Below, one piece after another: positions 16,898 to 26,557 of a stretch of 64,000 nucleotides of DNA. The position numbers and the translations under genes were made by a program. The stretch covers positions 558,001 through 622,000 of the forward strand of contig NZ_LECW02000045.1 in the NCBI RefSeq assembly GCF_001042475.2, in the 5' to 3' direction. Origin of the DNA: Bacillus glycinifermentans (GTDB lineage Bacteria > Bacillota > Bacilli > Bacillales > Bacillaceae). Numbering within the stretch: the first letter of the stretch is position 1; each line of letters opens with the position of its first letter. The notes under the pieces are model-generated. The model searched no databases, was not told where the DNA came from, and worked only from the letters and a program-made list of their open reading frames with translations.

Positions 16898-19015
16898 TTG
16901 AAAAAAACAAAGCAAGTGATGTTGTTTGCACTTATCATGATGTTGTTCATTACTCCTTCCGTTTCTTTCGCTGCAGATTCCATATCCGTCAAGCTGACCA
17001 ACTATGTCGGCAATAAGACAAGTTTGGATATTTCAACCGCGGGATATTACAAAGTGACCGGCAGCAATGTCACGGATACAAAACGATATGGCGGGGCAAC
17101 GCGTTATGATACTGCAAACACTATCGCTTCCAGCGAATGGAAAAACCCGTCTACTGTTATCGTCATGAACAAGGATGAGGAGCTTTTCAGAGATTCGCTC
17201 TCTGTCATTCCCTTGGCCAAAAAGTTAGATGCTCCCATACTGCTTTCTCAGCCGGACAAGCTTACATCAGCTACCGAAAGTGAAATCAAGAAATTAAATC
17301 CCGATAACATTTTGGTGATCGGCGGAGAGAAAAGTATTTCAAAAAGTGTCGAAAGCAAGCTGAAGAAATACGGAGCTACAAAAAGAATCAGCGGTAAGAA
17401 CCGCTACGCATTATCTGAAAATATTGCAAAAGAGATGGGAAGCTATGATAAAGCGATTGTGGTAACAGGAAACGTTTATCAAGATGCGCTTGCCATTGCT
17501 CCTTATGCTGCTAAAAATGGGTACCCGATACTTTTGGCGGGTACGGATTATCTTCCTAATTATAAACTTCCTAAAAAAGTAATTGTGGTAGGAGGCACTT
17601 CAAGCGTCAGCAGCAAAGTAGAAAGCCAGATCAAAAAACAAGCTGATCAGATTACAAGAATTCCGGGCTCAACCAGATACGAGCTGTCTGCGAACATTAT
17701 AAAATATTTAAACTTAAGCACTGACAAAGCAGTTGTGGTAAATGGCACAAAGTATGCAGACGTACTAATCGGCTCATCTATGGCAGCTAAACAAAACCGT
17801 CAGCTGCTGTTCGTCAAAAAAGATGAAGTGCCTTCCAACGCAAAATCCATATTCAAAGAAAAAGGAACGTATGCGTTTAATCTGATCGGAAGCACAAATT
17901 CGCTTTCAAGCAGCCTGCAAAGCAATCTGTCTAAGGAATTTTACTTAGTAGGCGGAAAATCTTATAACCTGAATGTCAGCAGCGGAAACATGAGTTTGAA
18001 AAATATCAAAACATTTGGAACCGCTGTTAAAATCCAGCCTGAAAAATACTCTACTTCAAACCGGATCAGCATTAACAATAAAGAATATTTAGGGACGGTC
18101 GATTTCACCGTGGAATCCGGAAAATACGTCAGACCGGTCAATGTTGATATTCCGTTTGAAGATTATTTAAAAGGGGTTGTGCCGAATGAAATGCCGGCAA
18201 GCTGGCCGTTAGAAGCGTTAAAAGCGCAGGCTGTAGCCGCTCGTACATATTCGGTCAGCAAAATCGGACAAACAGTTGCGGATACAACGGCGTTTCAGGT
18301 TTACGGCGGATACAGCTGGTCTTCAAACTCCAGCAAGGCTGTGGATCAAACAAAAGGAAAGGTTCTGAAATACAATGGCAGCCTGATCACAGCGGTTTAT
18401 TCTTCAAGCAACGGCGGCTACACGGAAGCGAGCAATGAGGTGTGGAGTTCAAAAGTTCCTTATCTGATTGCCCAAAAGGATTCCATGGATCCGCAAAACA
18501 GCTGGTCATTAACGCTATCCAAAACACAAATTAATACCGGTTCTCTTAATCTGAGCAGCGCCGACTCATGGTGGTCAAAAACGACAGAGGCGAATGCATC
18601 GCAGCTGAAAGGGTTAAATAACTGGATCGTTAAAAACAAAGAAACAAGTGCAGACGGCGTCAAAATTGCGGGCATCAGTTCCTTCTCCTTCAGCGGGAAA
18701 ACACAAGGACAGCGCCCTAAGAATGCGTCGATCAAAGTCAATTATCTTGTGAAAAACGGATCAAAAGTGGCGAGTAAAACCGCAACGATTGATGTGTTAA
18801 CGACGGATCTAAGAACGATAATAGGAGCTTCCGTTTTTAAAAGCACGTATGCGAGCGTGAAGGAAGAATCGAAACAGTTCGTCATTAGCGGAAAAGGATA
18901 CGGCCACGGTATCGGCATGAGCCAATACGGAGCGAAAGCGAGAGCCGCGGCGGGGAATTCATATAGTTCTATTTTAAAATTCTATTATCCGAAAACGACG
19001 TTAACGAACTATTAA
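16898..19015 (+). CDS. lytB: LytB, modifier protein of the major autolysin LytC
   Basis: Secreted cell-wall protein of 705 residues, the same length as B. subtilis LytB, which stimulates the LytC amidase. A signal peptide (cleavage after VSFA, about residue 25) is followed by three CWB2 cell-wall-binding repeats at about residues 60-350; typical units are RYGGATRYDTA, RISGKNRYALSENIA and RIPGSTRYELSANI. The C-terminal third is a SpoIID domain (VDIPFEDYLKGVVPNEMP, AAARTY-like, VYSSSNGGYTE, GKGYGHGIGMSQYGA). The start codon is TTG 16898 with GGGAGA 11 nt upstream. SpoIID relatives are lytic transglycosylases; whether LytB is catalytic is unproven. Confidence 0.93.
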   Translation: MKKTKQVMLFALIMMLFITPSVSFAADSISVKLTNYVGNKTSLDISTAGYYKVTGSNVTDTKRYGGATRYDTANTIASSEWKNPSTVIVMNKDEELFRDSLSVIPLAKKLDAPILLSQPDKLTSATESEIKKLNPDNILVIGGEKSISKSVESKLKKYGATKRISGKNRYALSENIAKEMGSYDKAIVVTGNVYQDALAIAPYAAKNGYPILLAGTDYLPNYKLPKKVIVVGGTSSVSSKVESQIKKQADQITRIPGSTRYELSANIIKYLNLSTDKAVVVNGTKYADVLIGSSMAAKQNRQLLFVKKDEVPSNAKSIFKEKGTYAFNLIGSTNSLSSSLQSNLSKEFYLVGGKSYNLNVSSGNMSLKNIKTFGTAVKIQPEKYSTSNRISINNKEYLGTVDFTVESGKYVRPVNVDIPFEDYLKGVVPNEMPASWPLEALKAQAVAARTYSVSKIGQTVADTTAFQVYGGYSWSSNSSKAVDQTKGKVLKYNGSLITAVYSSSNGGYTEASNEVWSSKVPYLIAQKDSMDPQNSWSLTLSKTQINTGSLNLSSADSWWSKTTEANASQLKGLNNWIVKNKETSADGVKIAGISSFSFSGKTQGQRPKNASIKVNYLVKNGSKVASKTATIDVLTTDLRTIIGASVFKSTYASVKEESKQFVISGKGYGHGIGMSQYGAKARAAAGNSYSSILKFYYPKTTLTNY

Positions 19016-19106
19016 ACTAACATTTTAAAGCGGAAACAGGAGGCAGCTTCGTCTCTTGTTTTCCTTTTTATTGCCCAATGATTTGAAATATTTGGAGGGA
19101 AAGATA

Positions 19107-20594
19107 TTGCGATCATTATTAAAGGTCCTGACATTCAGCTTTTTAGGCCTTGTCCTATTCATACCTTCTGCGCTGGCAGACAATTCAGCAAACAGGATTT
19201 CCGGGAATACCCGCTATGCTACGGCAGTTGAGGCCTCTAAAAAGGGCTGGTCAAGCGCCAGTACGGCAGTTATTGTAGGCGGGGATGCGTATTCGGATGC
19301 GATTGCAGCCATCCCGTATGCTTATCAAAAAAATGCGCCTCTTTTATTAACAAATAAAACAAATCTTTCTTCAGAAACAAAAAACCGATTAAAAGAGTTA
19401 AAGACGAAGAATGTGGTGATTGTTGGCGGAACTCCTGCAGTATCGAACGGAGTAGCTACGCAAATTAAAAATTTGGGGATTTCGGTGAAAAGAATTGCAG
19501 GAAGCACCCGGTATGAGACTGCAGCAAAAGTGGCCAACGCCATGTCGAGCACATCAAAAGCAGTTGTAGCAAACGGATTTGTATACCAAGATTCGATCGC
19601 TGTCATTCCATATGCGGCTAAAAACGGTTACCCTATTTTATTTACCAATGAAAAAACGTTAAACAGCGCCACTTCCGGAGCAATCAAAAGCAAAGGTATT
19701 AAACAAACGATTGTAGTCGGAGGAACAAACAGCATCAATGGCTCGCTGTATTCAAAGCTCCCGTCACCTACACGGATTTCGGGAAAAAACAGATATGATC
19801 TTTCAGTTAATATTGCAAAGAAATTTGGTTTAAGTACGAGCAACACGTATATCACCAACGGTTTCCGCTTTCCTGATGCCGTCGTAGGAGCCGCTCTTGC
19901 TGCAAAACAAAACAAAGCGATCCTTCTGACAAACGGAGAAAATTTATCAAAAGAACCGAGAGCGTTCATCGGCGACAAAAATATTAAAACCTTCTCTGTA
20001 ATAGGCGGAACGCCTTCTGTTGCTGCAAAAGTCCTCACCCAGCTTAAAAATCCGGCCGTCGGCAAAACGATTTTCATCGATCCGGGGCACGGTGACCAGG
20101 ATCCTGGTGCAATCGGCAACGGCCTGCAGGAAAAGGACGTAAACCTGGATATCGCAAAACGGCTGAACAGCAAGCTGAACAGTGCAGGCGCTATTCCGGT
20201 GCTGTCACGGTCAAACGATACGTTCTATTCGCTTGAAGAGCGGGTGAAAAAAGGCGCAAACGCGAACGCCGACCTGTTTATCAGCATTCACGCCAATTCA
20301 GCAACCCCTTCAGCTGCCGGAACCGAAACATACTATGATGAAACGTATCAAAGCGCCAACAGCAAGCGGCTTGCCGAAGAAGTTCAGCCGCGGGTCGTCA
20401 GCGCGCTCGGAACAAAGAACAGAAGCGTTAAAACGGCGGGATTCTATGTGATTAAATATTCTAAAATGCCGAGCGTTTTAGTAGAAACGGCCTTTATCAC
20501 GAATTCATCAGACGCGAGCAAACTAAAAAGCGCGACATTAAAAGACAAAGCGGCAAAAGGGATCAATGACGCCGTTTCCGCGTACTATAGATAG
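19107..20594 (+). CDS. lytC: LytC, N-acetylmuramoyl-L-alanine amidase (major autolysin)
   Basis: Secreted zinc amidase that cleaves MurNAc-L-alanine bonds and acts in cell separation and motility. The signal peptide ends at SALA. Three CWB2 repeats (RISGNTRYATAVEA, RIAGSTRYETAAKVA, RISGKNRYDLSVNIA) span about residues 25-315, and an Amidase_3 domain fills the C-terminus. Zinc ligands are the His of DPGHGD, the Glu of LQEKD and the His of SIHAN; the catalytic Glu is in LVETAFITN. The TTG at 19107 is preceded by GGAGGG at 7 nt and gives 495 residues (B. subtilis 496). The longer frame from 19056 is discarded. It is the last gene of lytABC. Confidence 0.95.
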   Translation: MRSLLKVLTFSFLGLVLFIPSALADNSANRISGNTRYATAVEASKKGWSSASTAVIVGGDAYSDAIAAIPYAYQKNAPLLLTNKTNLSSETKNRLKELKTKNVVIVGGTPAVSNGVATQIKNLGISVKRIAGSTRYETAAKVANAMSSTSKAVVANGFVYQDSIAVIPYAAKNGYPILFTNEKTLNSATSGAIKSKGIKQTIVVGGTNSINGSLYSKLPSPTRISGKNRYDLSVNIAKKFGLSTSNTYITNGFRFPDAVVGAALAAKQNKAILLTNGENLSKEPRAFIGDKNIKTFSVIGGTPSVAAKVLTQLKNPAVGKTIFIDPGHGDQDPGAIGNGLQEKDVNLDIAKRLNSKLNSAGAIPVLSRSNDTFYSLEERVKKGANANADLFISIHANSATPSAAGTETYYDETYQSANSKRLAEEVQPRVVSALGTKNRSVKTAGFYVIKYSKMPSVLVETAFITNSSDASKLKSATLKDKAAKGINDAVSAYYR

Positions 20595-20602
20595 AAGACG
20601 TT

Positions 20603-20630
20603 AGAAGCCGATGTTTCGGCTTCTTTTTTT
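20603..20630 (+). terminator. Terminator of lytABC
   Basis: AGAAGCCGA-tgt-TTCGGCTTCT followed by seven T. Confidence 0.93.
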
Positions 20631-20742
20631 ATGCCTTAAAATATAGTATGATAATTCCATTGATTGAAGAAAAAGGAGAGTCGGTAGCGCCGTTAACAAA
20701 AAATAAAATGAATTTATAAAAAAATCACGCAATTAATATTCT

Positions 20743-20770
20743 TTAACAGGCCCTTTACATTGAGTTTACG
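20743..20770 (+). promoter_or_regulatory. PhoP-box array at the tuaA promoter
   Basis: TTAACA (20743), TTTACA (20754) and TTTACG (20765) repeat with exact 11-bp spacing. This is the known layout of PhoP~P binding sites in Bacillus (TT(A/T/C)ACA with about 5-bp spacers). A fourth degenerate copy, TTAATA, starts at 20733. Candidate -10 hexamers follow at 20775 (TATGCT) and 20780 (TACACT), with no good sigma-A -35 apart from the boxes. The pattern implies activation under phosphate limitation, as for B. subtilis tuaA. Confidence 0.8.
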
Positions 20771-20831
20771 TTCGTATGCTACACTGACGCAGAGATCACA
20801 AAGTACCAAACAAATCGTGAGGTGTATGTCA

Positions 20832-21491
20832 GTGAGCATGGACAAAAGCTTAAGAATGTATAATGAATATTCAAGCCAGCAAACCTATTCGTGCGCTCTA
20901 TCTGAAAAAGCAGAACGTTATTTAAATGTAAAACGGGCAATGGATATCGTCCTTTCACTCATCGGACTCGCTCTTACACTGCCGGTGATCCTATTATTTT
21001 GTATCCTGATTTCTATAGAGACTCCGGGCTCTCCTTTATACCGCCAGGAACGCGTCGGTAAGGACGGAAAGCACTTTAAGCTGATCAAGCTGCGTTCCAT
21101 GAGGATTGACGCTGAAAAGTCAGGGGCGAAATGGGCGGAGAAGGATGATCCGCGTATTACTGCCGTCGGATCGTTTATAAGAAGAACAAGAATCGACGAG
21201 CTTCCGCAGCTGATCAATGTGCTGGCGGGAGATATGAGCCTTGTCGGACCGAGGCCTGAAAGGCCGATGTTCACGGCGCAGTTTCATCATGAAATCCCGG
21301 GATTTAAAAACCGTTTAATTGTAAAGCCGGGGTTAACGGGGCTGGCGCAGGTAAACGGAGGCTATGACATCAGTCCGAGAGAGAAGCTGGTACATGATCT
21401 GTATTATATTCGAAATTTGACATTTCTTCTCGATTTGAAGGTTATGGTTAAAACAATTAAAGTAGTATTGACTGGTGAAGGAGCCAGATAA
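20832..21491 (+). CDS. tuaA: TuaA, undecaprenyl-phosphate sugar phosphotransferase
   Basis: Starts teichuronic acid repeat-unit synthesis by transferring a sugar-1-phosphate to undecaprenyl phosphate. It is a bacterial sugar transferase with one N-terminal hydrophobic hairpin (IVLSLIGLALTLPVILLFCILI) and the conserved cytosolic domain (LYRQERVGKDGKHFKLIKLRSM, RTRIDELPQLINVLAGDMSLVGPRPERP, KPGLTGLAQVNG). The frame is open back to 20760, but that would start inside the PhoP boxes. The GTG at 20832 has GTGAGGTG 7 nt upstream and gives 219 residues; ATG 20838 is an alternative. First gene of the tua operon. Confidence 0.92.
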   Translation: MSMDKSLRMYNEYSSQQTYSCALSEKAERYLNVKRAMDIVLSLIGLALTLPVILLFCILISIETPGSPLYRQERVGKDGKHFKLIKLRSMRIDAEKSGAKWAEKDDPRITAVGSFIRRTRIDELPQLINVLAGDMSLVGPRPERPMFTAQFHHEIPGFKNRLIVKPGLTGLAQVNGGYDISPREKLVHDLYYIRNLTFLLDLKVMVKTIKVVLTGEGAR

Positions 21492-21514
21492 TCCGCGAAA
21501 GTTAGGAAAAAGAT

Positions 21515-22963
21515 ATGTCAACCATTACGAAACAAATTTTAAACGGTGCAAAATGGACAAGTGCTTCAACGTTGATCATCACGGTCATCCAGATTGTGCA
21601 ATTTGCGCTGCTCGGCAATATGATGACAATCGCCGAATTCGGATTGGTCGGAATGCTGACGACCGTTACGGTGTTTACGCAAATCGTGCTTGATATGGGG
21701 TTTGGGGCCGCGCTGATTCAAAAAGAAACGGTCAATGAGCGTCAATTATCGACATTGTACTGGCTTAATATCATTACAGGGATGGCGCTGTTTGCCGGAC
21801 TTTTTTTCCTGAGCCCGGTGATTGCGGGCTTCTATCAGCGGGATGAGCTTGTGCTGCTGATTCGCATATTGGCGGTGATGTTTTTGATCGCCCCGGTCGG
21901 ACAGCAATATCAATATTTGCTGCAAAAGGAACTGAGATTTCAAGTTCTCAGCAAAATCGAAGCCGGAGCAAATGCATTGTCTTTTGTTCTGCTGATCGTA
22001 TTAATTTTTCTGATCGATCCGATATTGGCCTACGTTTTGTCACAAGTTTTTCTAAATTCGTTTAAGGGGATCATGTTCTTTGCTGTATATTTAAAAAAAT
22101 GGCGTCCTTCATTTGTTTTTGCGCCTCTGGAAGTAAAAGATTTTTTCTCTTTCGGCGCTTTTCAGCTTGCCTCAAGGCTCGTCAACAGGCTTGGGGCGAA
22201 TATTGACATGATTTTAATCGGCCGGTTTCTCGGCGCGGAGGCTTTGGGAATCTATAACTTGGCTTATCAGATTATTACGATTCCCGTGATGAGGATCAAT
22301 CCGATCATTACAAGGGTCGCCTTTCCCGTCTTTTCCAAAAATCAAAGCGATAATACGACATTGCGGGAAGGCTTTCTGAATATGACGAAGCTTCTTGCGC
22401 TTGCATCGTTTCCGCTTCTGATCGGGCTTGCGACCGTATCTGACCTGTTTATCGAAGTCGTGTTTGGAGAGAAGTGGCTTCCCGCCGTCCCTGTTCTTAA
22501 CATTCTGGCAATTGTCGGCCTGCTCAGGGTTCTGATGAATCCGAACGGATCGGTTTTGCTGGCGAAGGGGAGAGCCGATCTGGCCTTTTATTGGGACAGC
22601 GGCATTCTCGTCCTTTACGGGCTGTCGCTTTATGCCGCTGTACTAACAAAGGATTTGACGGTTGCCGCCTGGACGTATGCCGCCATCAGTTTGATCAACT
22701 TTTTTATCGGAAGGTGGCTTCTGAAATATGTCATCGAGCTGAAGCTTGGCGATTATTTCAAGACAATCGGAAAACCGCTCGCCTTAACGGCGTTAATGGC
22801 CGTCCTCGCTCTCTTCTTGAGCGCGGGCACTAGACACCTGCTTCCGGAAGCTGTACTCCAGCTGGCCGTTTCGGTTGGAATCAGCGCGGTCTTCTACGGT
22901 TTTTTGGTCGGAAAGGTTTACCGGCGTGCGGTGAGAGCTCAATTTAGCAGAAAGGGCGGTTGA
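21515..22963 (+). CDS. tuaB: TuaB, Wzx-type repeat-unit flippase
   Basis: Polysaccharide exporter of the MOP superfamily with 482 residues and about 12-14 membrane segments. It should flip lipid-linked teichuronic acid units across the membrane. Typical Wzx features are visible: the N-terminal GAKWTSASTLIITVIQIVQF, FGLVGMLTTVTVF and DMGFGAALIQKE. AGGAAAAAG precedes ATG 21515. The stop overlaps the tuaC start (TGATG), which suggests translational coupling. Confidence 0.93.
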   Translation: MSTITKQILNGAKWTSASTLIITVIQIVQFALLGNMMTIAEFGLVGMLTTVTVFTQIVLDMGFGAALIQKETVNERQLSTLYWLNIITGMALFAGLFFLSPVIAGFYQRDELVLLIRILAVMFLIAPVGQQYQYLLQKELRFQVLSKIEAGANALSFVLLIVLIFLIDPILAYVLSQVFLNSFKGIMFFAVYLKKWRPSFVFAPLEVKDFFSFGAFQLASRLVNRLGANIDMILIGRFLGAEALGIYNLAYQIITIPVMRINPIITRVAFPVFSKNQSDNTTLREGFLNMTKLLALASFPLLIGLATVSDLFIEVVFGEKWLPAVPVLNILAIVGLLRVLMNPNGSVLLAKGRADLAFYWDSGILVLYGLSLYAAVLTKDLTVAAWTYAAISLINFFIGRWLLKYVIELKLGDYFKTIGKPLALTALMAVLALFLSAGTRHLLPEAVLQLAVSVGISAVFYGFLVGKVYRRAVRAQFSRKGG

Positions 22964-24147
22964 TGTTGAAGGTACTTTGGATGACTAGCGTTTACCCCAG
23001 CAGCAGAAAGCCGGGGGAAGGGGTTTTTCATGAAACACAGGTGCAGGCATTGCGAAAGCTCGGCATCGATGTGACCGTGATGTGTCCGCTGCCTGTAAAT
23101 CCTGCGCCTCTCAGGATGCTGAAAAAACAATACCGGAGCATCCGAAACGTTCCTGATTATGAGGAGCGAAACGGGGTTCCCGTCTACAGGCCGCCGTATA
23201 CGGCGCTGCCCGGACAGCTGAAATGGGCTCAGCCGCATCACCGGATGGCTAAATCGATTCTCCGGACAATCGAACAAAACCGCCTTCTTCCTGATGTCAT
23301 CCATGCTCATTTTGCGATGCCTTCAGGAGGAGCGGCTGCCGTTGTATCGCAGAGGATCTCCATTCCATACGTCCTGACGCTGCACGGGAGCGATGTCAAT
23401 ATTTATCCTCATTACAGCCGAAGCGCATATCGGGCGTTTCAAACAGCGGTGCAGTCGGCGGCAGACGTTTTGACCGTCAGCGATACGCTCAAGGACAAAA
23501 CAAAAGAGATGACAGACGTTGAAGGCTCGGTGCTCCCGATCGGGGTCAGGCTTGACCGGTTCCAAAAGCCCTCCGCTTCAAAAGACGAATTGAGGGAGAA
23601 GCTTAGTCTGCCAAAGGGACAGACGCTGCTCGTCTATATCGGCCGTCTCGTCAAAGAAAAAGGAGTGCTTGAGCTGGCAGAAGCCGTTCGGCAGCTTGAC
23701 GGCAATTATATAGCGGTTTTTATCGGTGACGGACCGGAAAAGAATGCGCTCCGGGAAAAAGCGGGAGAGAAAGCGATATTGACGGGTCAAGTTGCGAATG
23801 AGCAAATAGCGGAATACCTTGCCGCATCAGACGTTTTTGTTCTTCCTTCATATTCCGAGGGAATGCCGACCGTCGTCATTGAAGCGCTCGCCCTGAAGGT
23901 TCCGGTTTTGTGCACAGCGGTCGGAGGTGTGCCGGATTTGTTTGGAAAGCACCGGCATCTGCTTATAGAGCCCCGTTCTGTCCCCGATTTAAAACGAGCG
24001 GTCCTCGGCTATACAGAAGGAGGAAAATGGCGGGAAGACATCGCAGAGGAGCTGTATCAAACGGTTCGCTCTCAATATGACGCCGGGCAGAACTCAGAAG
24101 CGCTCGCGAAGCGGTATGAGCGTATTTTGCACGATGTCCGCCTTTGA
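22963..24147 (+). CDS. tuaC: TuaC, GT4 glycosyltransferase
   Basis: Retaining GT-B glycosyltransferase of 394 residues for teichuronic acid assembly at the inner membrane face. The N-terminal acceptor domain begins WMTSVYPSSRKPGEGVF and carries PDVIHAHFAMPSGGAA and LTLHGSDVN. The C-terminal donor domain has YIGRLVKEKGVLELAEAV, FIGDGPEKN and the GT4 signature PSYSEGMPTVVIEALA. The ATG at 22963 shares bases with the tuaB stop; a TTG one codon earlier is less likely. The exact sugar transferred is not decided by sequence. Confidence 0.92.
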   Translation: MLKVLWMTSVYPSSRKPGEGVFHETQVQALRKLGIDVTVMCPLPVNPAPLRMLKKQYRSIRNVPDYEERNGVPVYRPPYTALPGQLKWAQPHHRMAKSILRTIEQNRLLPDVIHAHFAMPSGGAAAVVSQRISIPYVLTLHGSDVNIYPHYSRSAYRAFQTAVQSAADVLTVSDTLKDKTKEMTDVEGSVLPIGVRLDRFQKPSASKDELREKLSLPKGQTLLVYIGRLVKEKGVLELAEAVRQLDGNYIAVFIGDGPEKNALREKAGEKAILTGQVANEQIAEYLAASDVFVLPSYSEGMPTVVIEALALKVPVLCTAVGGVPDLFGKHRHLLIEPRSVPDLKRAVLGYTEGGKWREDIAEELYQTVRSQYDAGQNSEALAKRYERILHDVRL

Positions 24148-24261
24148 AAAAGAAAGAAGCCGTTTAAAGCGGCAGCATTGCGTCCATGATGGAAAATATA
24201 GATAGAAACAATCATCGCCTAATAAAGCTATTGGATAGAAGGGTTAGCTTATGAGAAGGGA

Positions 24262-25602
24262 ATGATGATATTGAAAAGAATAGTTGTTATTGGAACAGGA
24301 TATGTTGGGCTGGTATCCGGAACGTGTTTTGCCGAGGTGGGAAACACGGTTGTCTGCTGTGACATAGACGCTGAAAAAATCAGAGGTCTCTCGGCCGGTA
24401 TCATGCCGATTTATGAAAACGGGCTAAAAGAGCTTGTTGATAAAAACGTAGATGAAAACCGTTTGTTCTTTTCAACTGACATTCCCAAGGCGATCAGAGA
24501 ATCCGACATTATATATATAGCAGTCGGGACGCCGATGTCAGAGAGCGGAGAAGCTGATTTGACCTATGTAAAATCGGTTGCCGAAACGATCGGAAGACAT
24601 TTAAACGGCTATAAAATCATCGTCAACAAAAGCACGGTCCCCGTCGGCACAGGAAAGCTCGTTCAATCGATCATCGAGCAGGCCTCCCGGGGCGAGCATC
24701 CGTTTGATGTCGTGTCAAATCCCGAATTTCTTCGCGAAGGAACGGCGATTTATGACACGATGAATATGGAAAGAGCCGTCATCGGGGCAACAAGCGAAAA
24801 AGCCGCGGCAATCATTGAAGAGCTGCATGAGCCGTTTCAAACGACAATCGTCAAATCGAATCTTGAGAGCGCGGAAATGATCAAATACGCGGCAAACGCA
24901 TTTTTAGCAACGAAAATTTCTTTTATTAACGACATCGCGAACATCTGTGAAAAAGTCGGGGCCGATGTGTCCAAAGTTTCCGAAGGAGTCGGGCTTGACA
25001 GCAGAATCGGCAAGAAGTTTTTAAAAGCGGGAATCGGCTTCGGGGGTTCTTGTTTTCCGAAGGATACGATGGCATTGCTGCAAATCGCCAAATCGGTCGG
25101 CTATCCTTTTAAAATGATCGAAGCCGTGATTGAAACGAATCGAAAACAGCGCGCCCACATCGTTCAAAAGCTGCTCGACGTGTTTGGAGATCTCGAGGGC
25201 AGAACGGTTTCGGTCCTGGGACTGGCGTTTAAACCGAATACAAACGATATGCGCTCATCACCGGCCTTGGACGTCATTCCGATGCTTAAAAGCCTTGGCG
25301 CGCACGTCAAAGCCTATGACCCGATTGCGGTCCCTGAAGCGGAGCGTCTGCTCGGCAGCCAGGCCGTCTACAGCGATGACCTGTATGAAACCGTAACAGA
25401 TACAGACGCGTGCCTCATTTTGACAGAATGGCCGGAGGTACAGCATATGAATATAACAAAATTGAAATCATGCTTAAACCAGCCTGTCCTGATTGACGGA
25501 CGAAATCTGTTTGAGCTTGAAGAGATGAAAAGAGAAGGAATGATTTATCATTCAATCGGCCGCCCTGAGGTTCAGGGAGAGAAGATTTTAACAAAAGTTT
25601 AA
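24262..25602 (+). CDS. tuaD: TuaD, UDP-glucose 6-dehydrogenase
   Basis: Oxidises UDP-glucose to UDP-glucuronate with two NAD+, committing UDP-glucose from GtaB to teichuronic acid. N-terminal NAD domain VIGTGYVGLVSGTCFAEVG, IYIAVGTPMSESGEADL, catalytic cysteine in GFGGSCFPKDTMAL, and C-terminal LGLAFKPNTNDMRSSPAL. Possible starts are ATG 24262, ATG 24265 and TTG 24271. AGAAGGG at 24254-24260 fits the later ones better, and the B. subtilis protein begins at a position equivalent to the TTG. A gap of 114 nt before it holds a small hairpin (GCCG-tttaaag-CGGC) without a T tract. At about 446 residues it is slightly shorter at the C-terminus than the B. subtilis enzyme (461). Confidence 0.95.
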   Translation: MMILKRIVVIGTGYVGLVSGTCFAEVGNTVVCCDIDAEKIRGLSAGIMPIYENGLKELVDKNVDENRLFFSTDIPKAIRESDIIYIAVGTPMSESGEADLTYVKSVAETIGRHLNGYKIIVNKSTVPVGTGKLVQSIIEQASRGEHPFDVVSNPEFLREGTAIYDTMNMERAVIGATSEKAAAIIEELHEPFQTTIVKSNLESAEMIKYAANAFLATKISFINDIANICEKVGADVSKVSEGVGLDSRIGKKFLKAGIGFGGSCFPKDTMALLQIAKSVGYPFKMIEAVIETNRKQRAHIVQKLLDVFGDLEGRTVSVLGLAFKPNTNDMRSSPALDVIPMLKSLGAHVKAYDPIAVPEAERLLGSQAVYSDDLYETVTDTDACLILTEWPEVQHMNITKLKSCLNQPVLIDGRNLFELEEMKREGMIYHSIGRPEVQGEKILTKV

Positions 25603-25619
25603 AACGCGGGGTGTTATTC

Positions 25620-26549
25620 ATGGAAAAAGTATTGGTGACAGGCGGATGCGGATTTATCGGATCACATATCTCAGAACAGCTATTAAAAGAAAATTATCAA
25701 GTATCGATTCTCGACAATTTAACGACAGGGCATCTTTCAAATATTGACGGTCTTCCGGTGGACTTCTATCAGGAAGACATTACGAAGCCTGAAGCGATCG
25801 AGCTGATCAAGCGCATTAATCCTGATTATATTATTCATTTGGCAGCACAGGTAAGCGTTGCGGAGTCAGTCAACGACTTTTTGAAGGATGAAAACATCAA
25901 TATAAGAGGTTCATTGCATGTCATAAAAGCCGCCGGTGAATGCGGCGCGAAAAAAATCGTTTTTGCGTCGTCAGCCGCCGTTTACGGGAATCCCGAATAT
26001 TTGCCTGTCGACACCCGTCACCAAACAAGTCCCGGTTCACCGTACGGGCTGACAAAGCTTACGGTTGAACGCTATTTACAGCTGGCCTATGAGCTGTATG
26101 GAGTCGAATACTGTATTTTGCGGTACAGCAATGTTTACGGGCCGCGCCAGGATGCAAAAGGAGAAGGCGGCGTCGTCTCGATCTTTTCCGACCTGTTGAC
26201 GAGCGGCAAGGCGCCGGTCATTTTCGGAGACGGAGAACAATCCCGCGACTTCATCTATGTGGGGGATGTGGCAGCGGCCAATGTTAAAGCGCTTAAAGCT
26301 CAATCAAACGTTTGTTTAAATGTTTCAAACGGCTTTTCCATCACGGTTAACGAGCTGTTTTCCGAAATGAAAAAAGCAACGAATTCGGCGCTTTCTCCGA
26401 TCTATCAGGATGAAAGGCCGGGAGACATCCGCCACAGCACGCTGTGCAACGAAGAGACGAAAAAAATATTGAACTGGGAACCGCAAATGCCGCTTGATAA
26501 AGGGCTGGAACAAACAATTTTCTATTATAGAAAAGAAATGAATGCATAA
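25620..26549 (+). CDS. NAD-dependent sugar-nucleotide epimerase in the tua operon
   Basis: Extended SDR epimerase of 309 residues with GGCGFIGSHISEQLL, FASSAAVYGNP, the catalytic YGLTKLTVERY (YxxxK) and YSNVYGPRQDAKGEGGVV. It is closest in style to UDP-glucose/UDP-GlcNAc 4-epimerases (GalE/Gne) and lies between tuaD and tuaE, where B. subtilis 168 has no gene to my knowledge. Published teichuronic acids of B. licheniformis contain GalNAc and GlcA, so supply of UDP-GalNAc from UDP-GlcNAc is a reasonable inference; a UDP-GlcA 4-epimerase is the main alternative. ATG 25620 has GGGGTG 6 nt upstream; the GTG at 25611 overlaps that site. Confidence 0.85.
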   Translation: MEKVLVTGGCGFIGSHISEQLLKENYQVSILDNLTTGHLSNIDGLPVDFYQEDITKPEAIELIKRINPDYIIHLAAQVSVAESVNDFLKDENINIRGSLHVIKAAGECGAKKIVFASSAAVYGNPEYLPVDTRHQTSPGSPYGLTKLTVERYLQLAYELYGVEYCILRYSNVYGPRQDAKGEGGVVSIFSDLLTSGKAPVIFGDGEQSRDFIYVGDVAAANVKALKAQSNVCLNVSNGFSITVNELFSEMKKATNSALSPIYQDERPGDIRHSTLCNEETKKILNWEPQMPLDKGLEQTIFYYRKEMNA

Positions 26550-26557
26550 ACATAATC

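Noticed and set aside
20760-20831. Upstream extension of tuaA from TTG 20760
   Set aside because: It would start inside the PhoP boxes and upstream of the promoter -10, so it cannot be on the mRNA.
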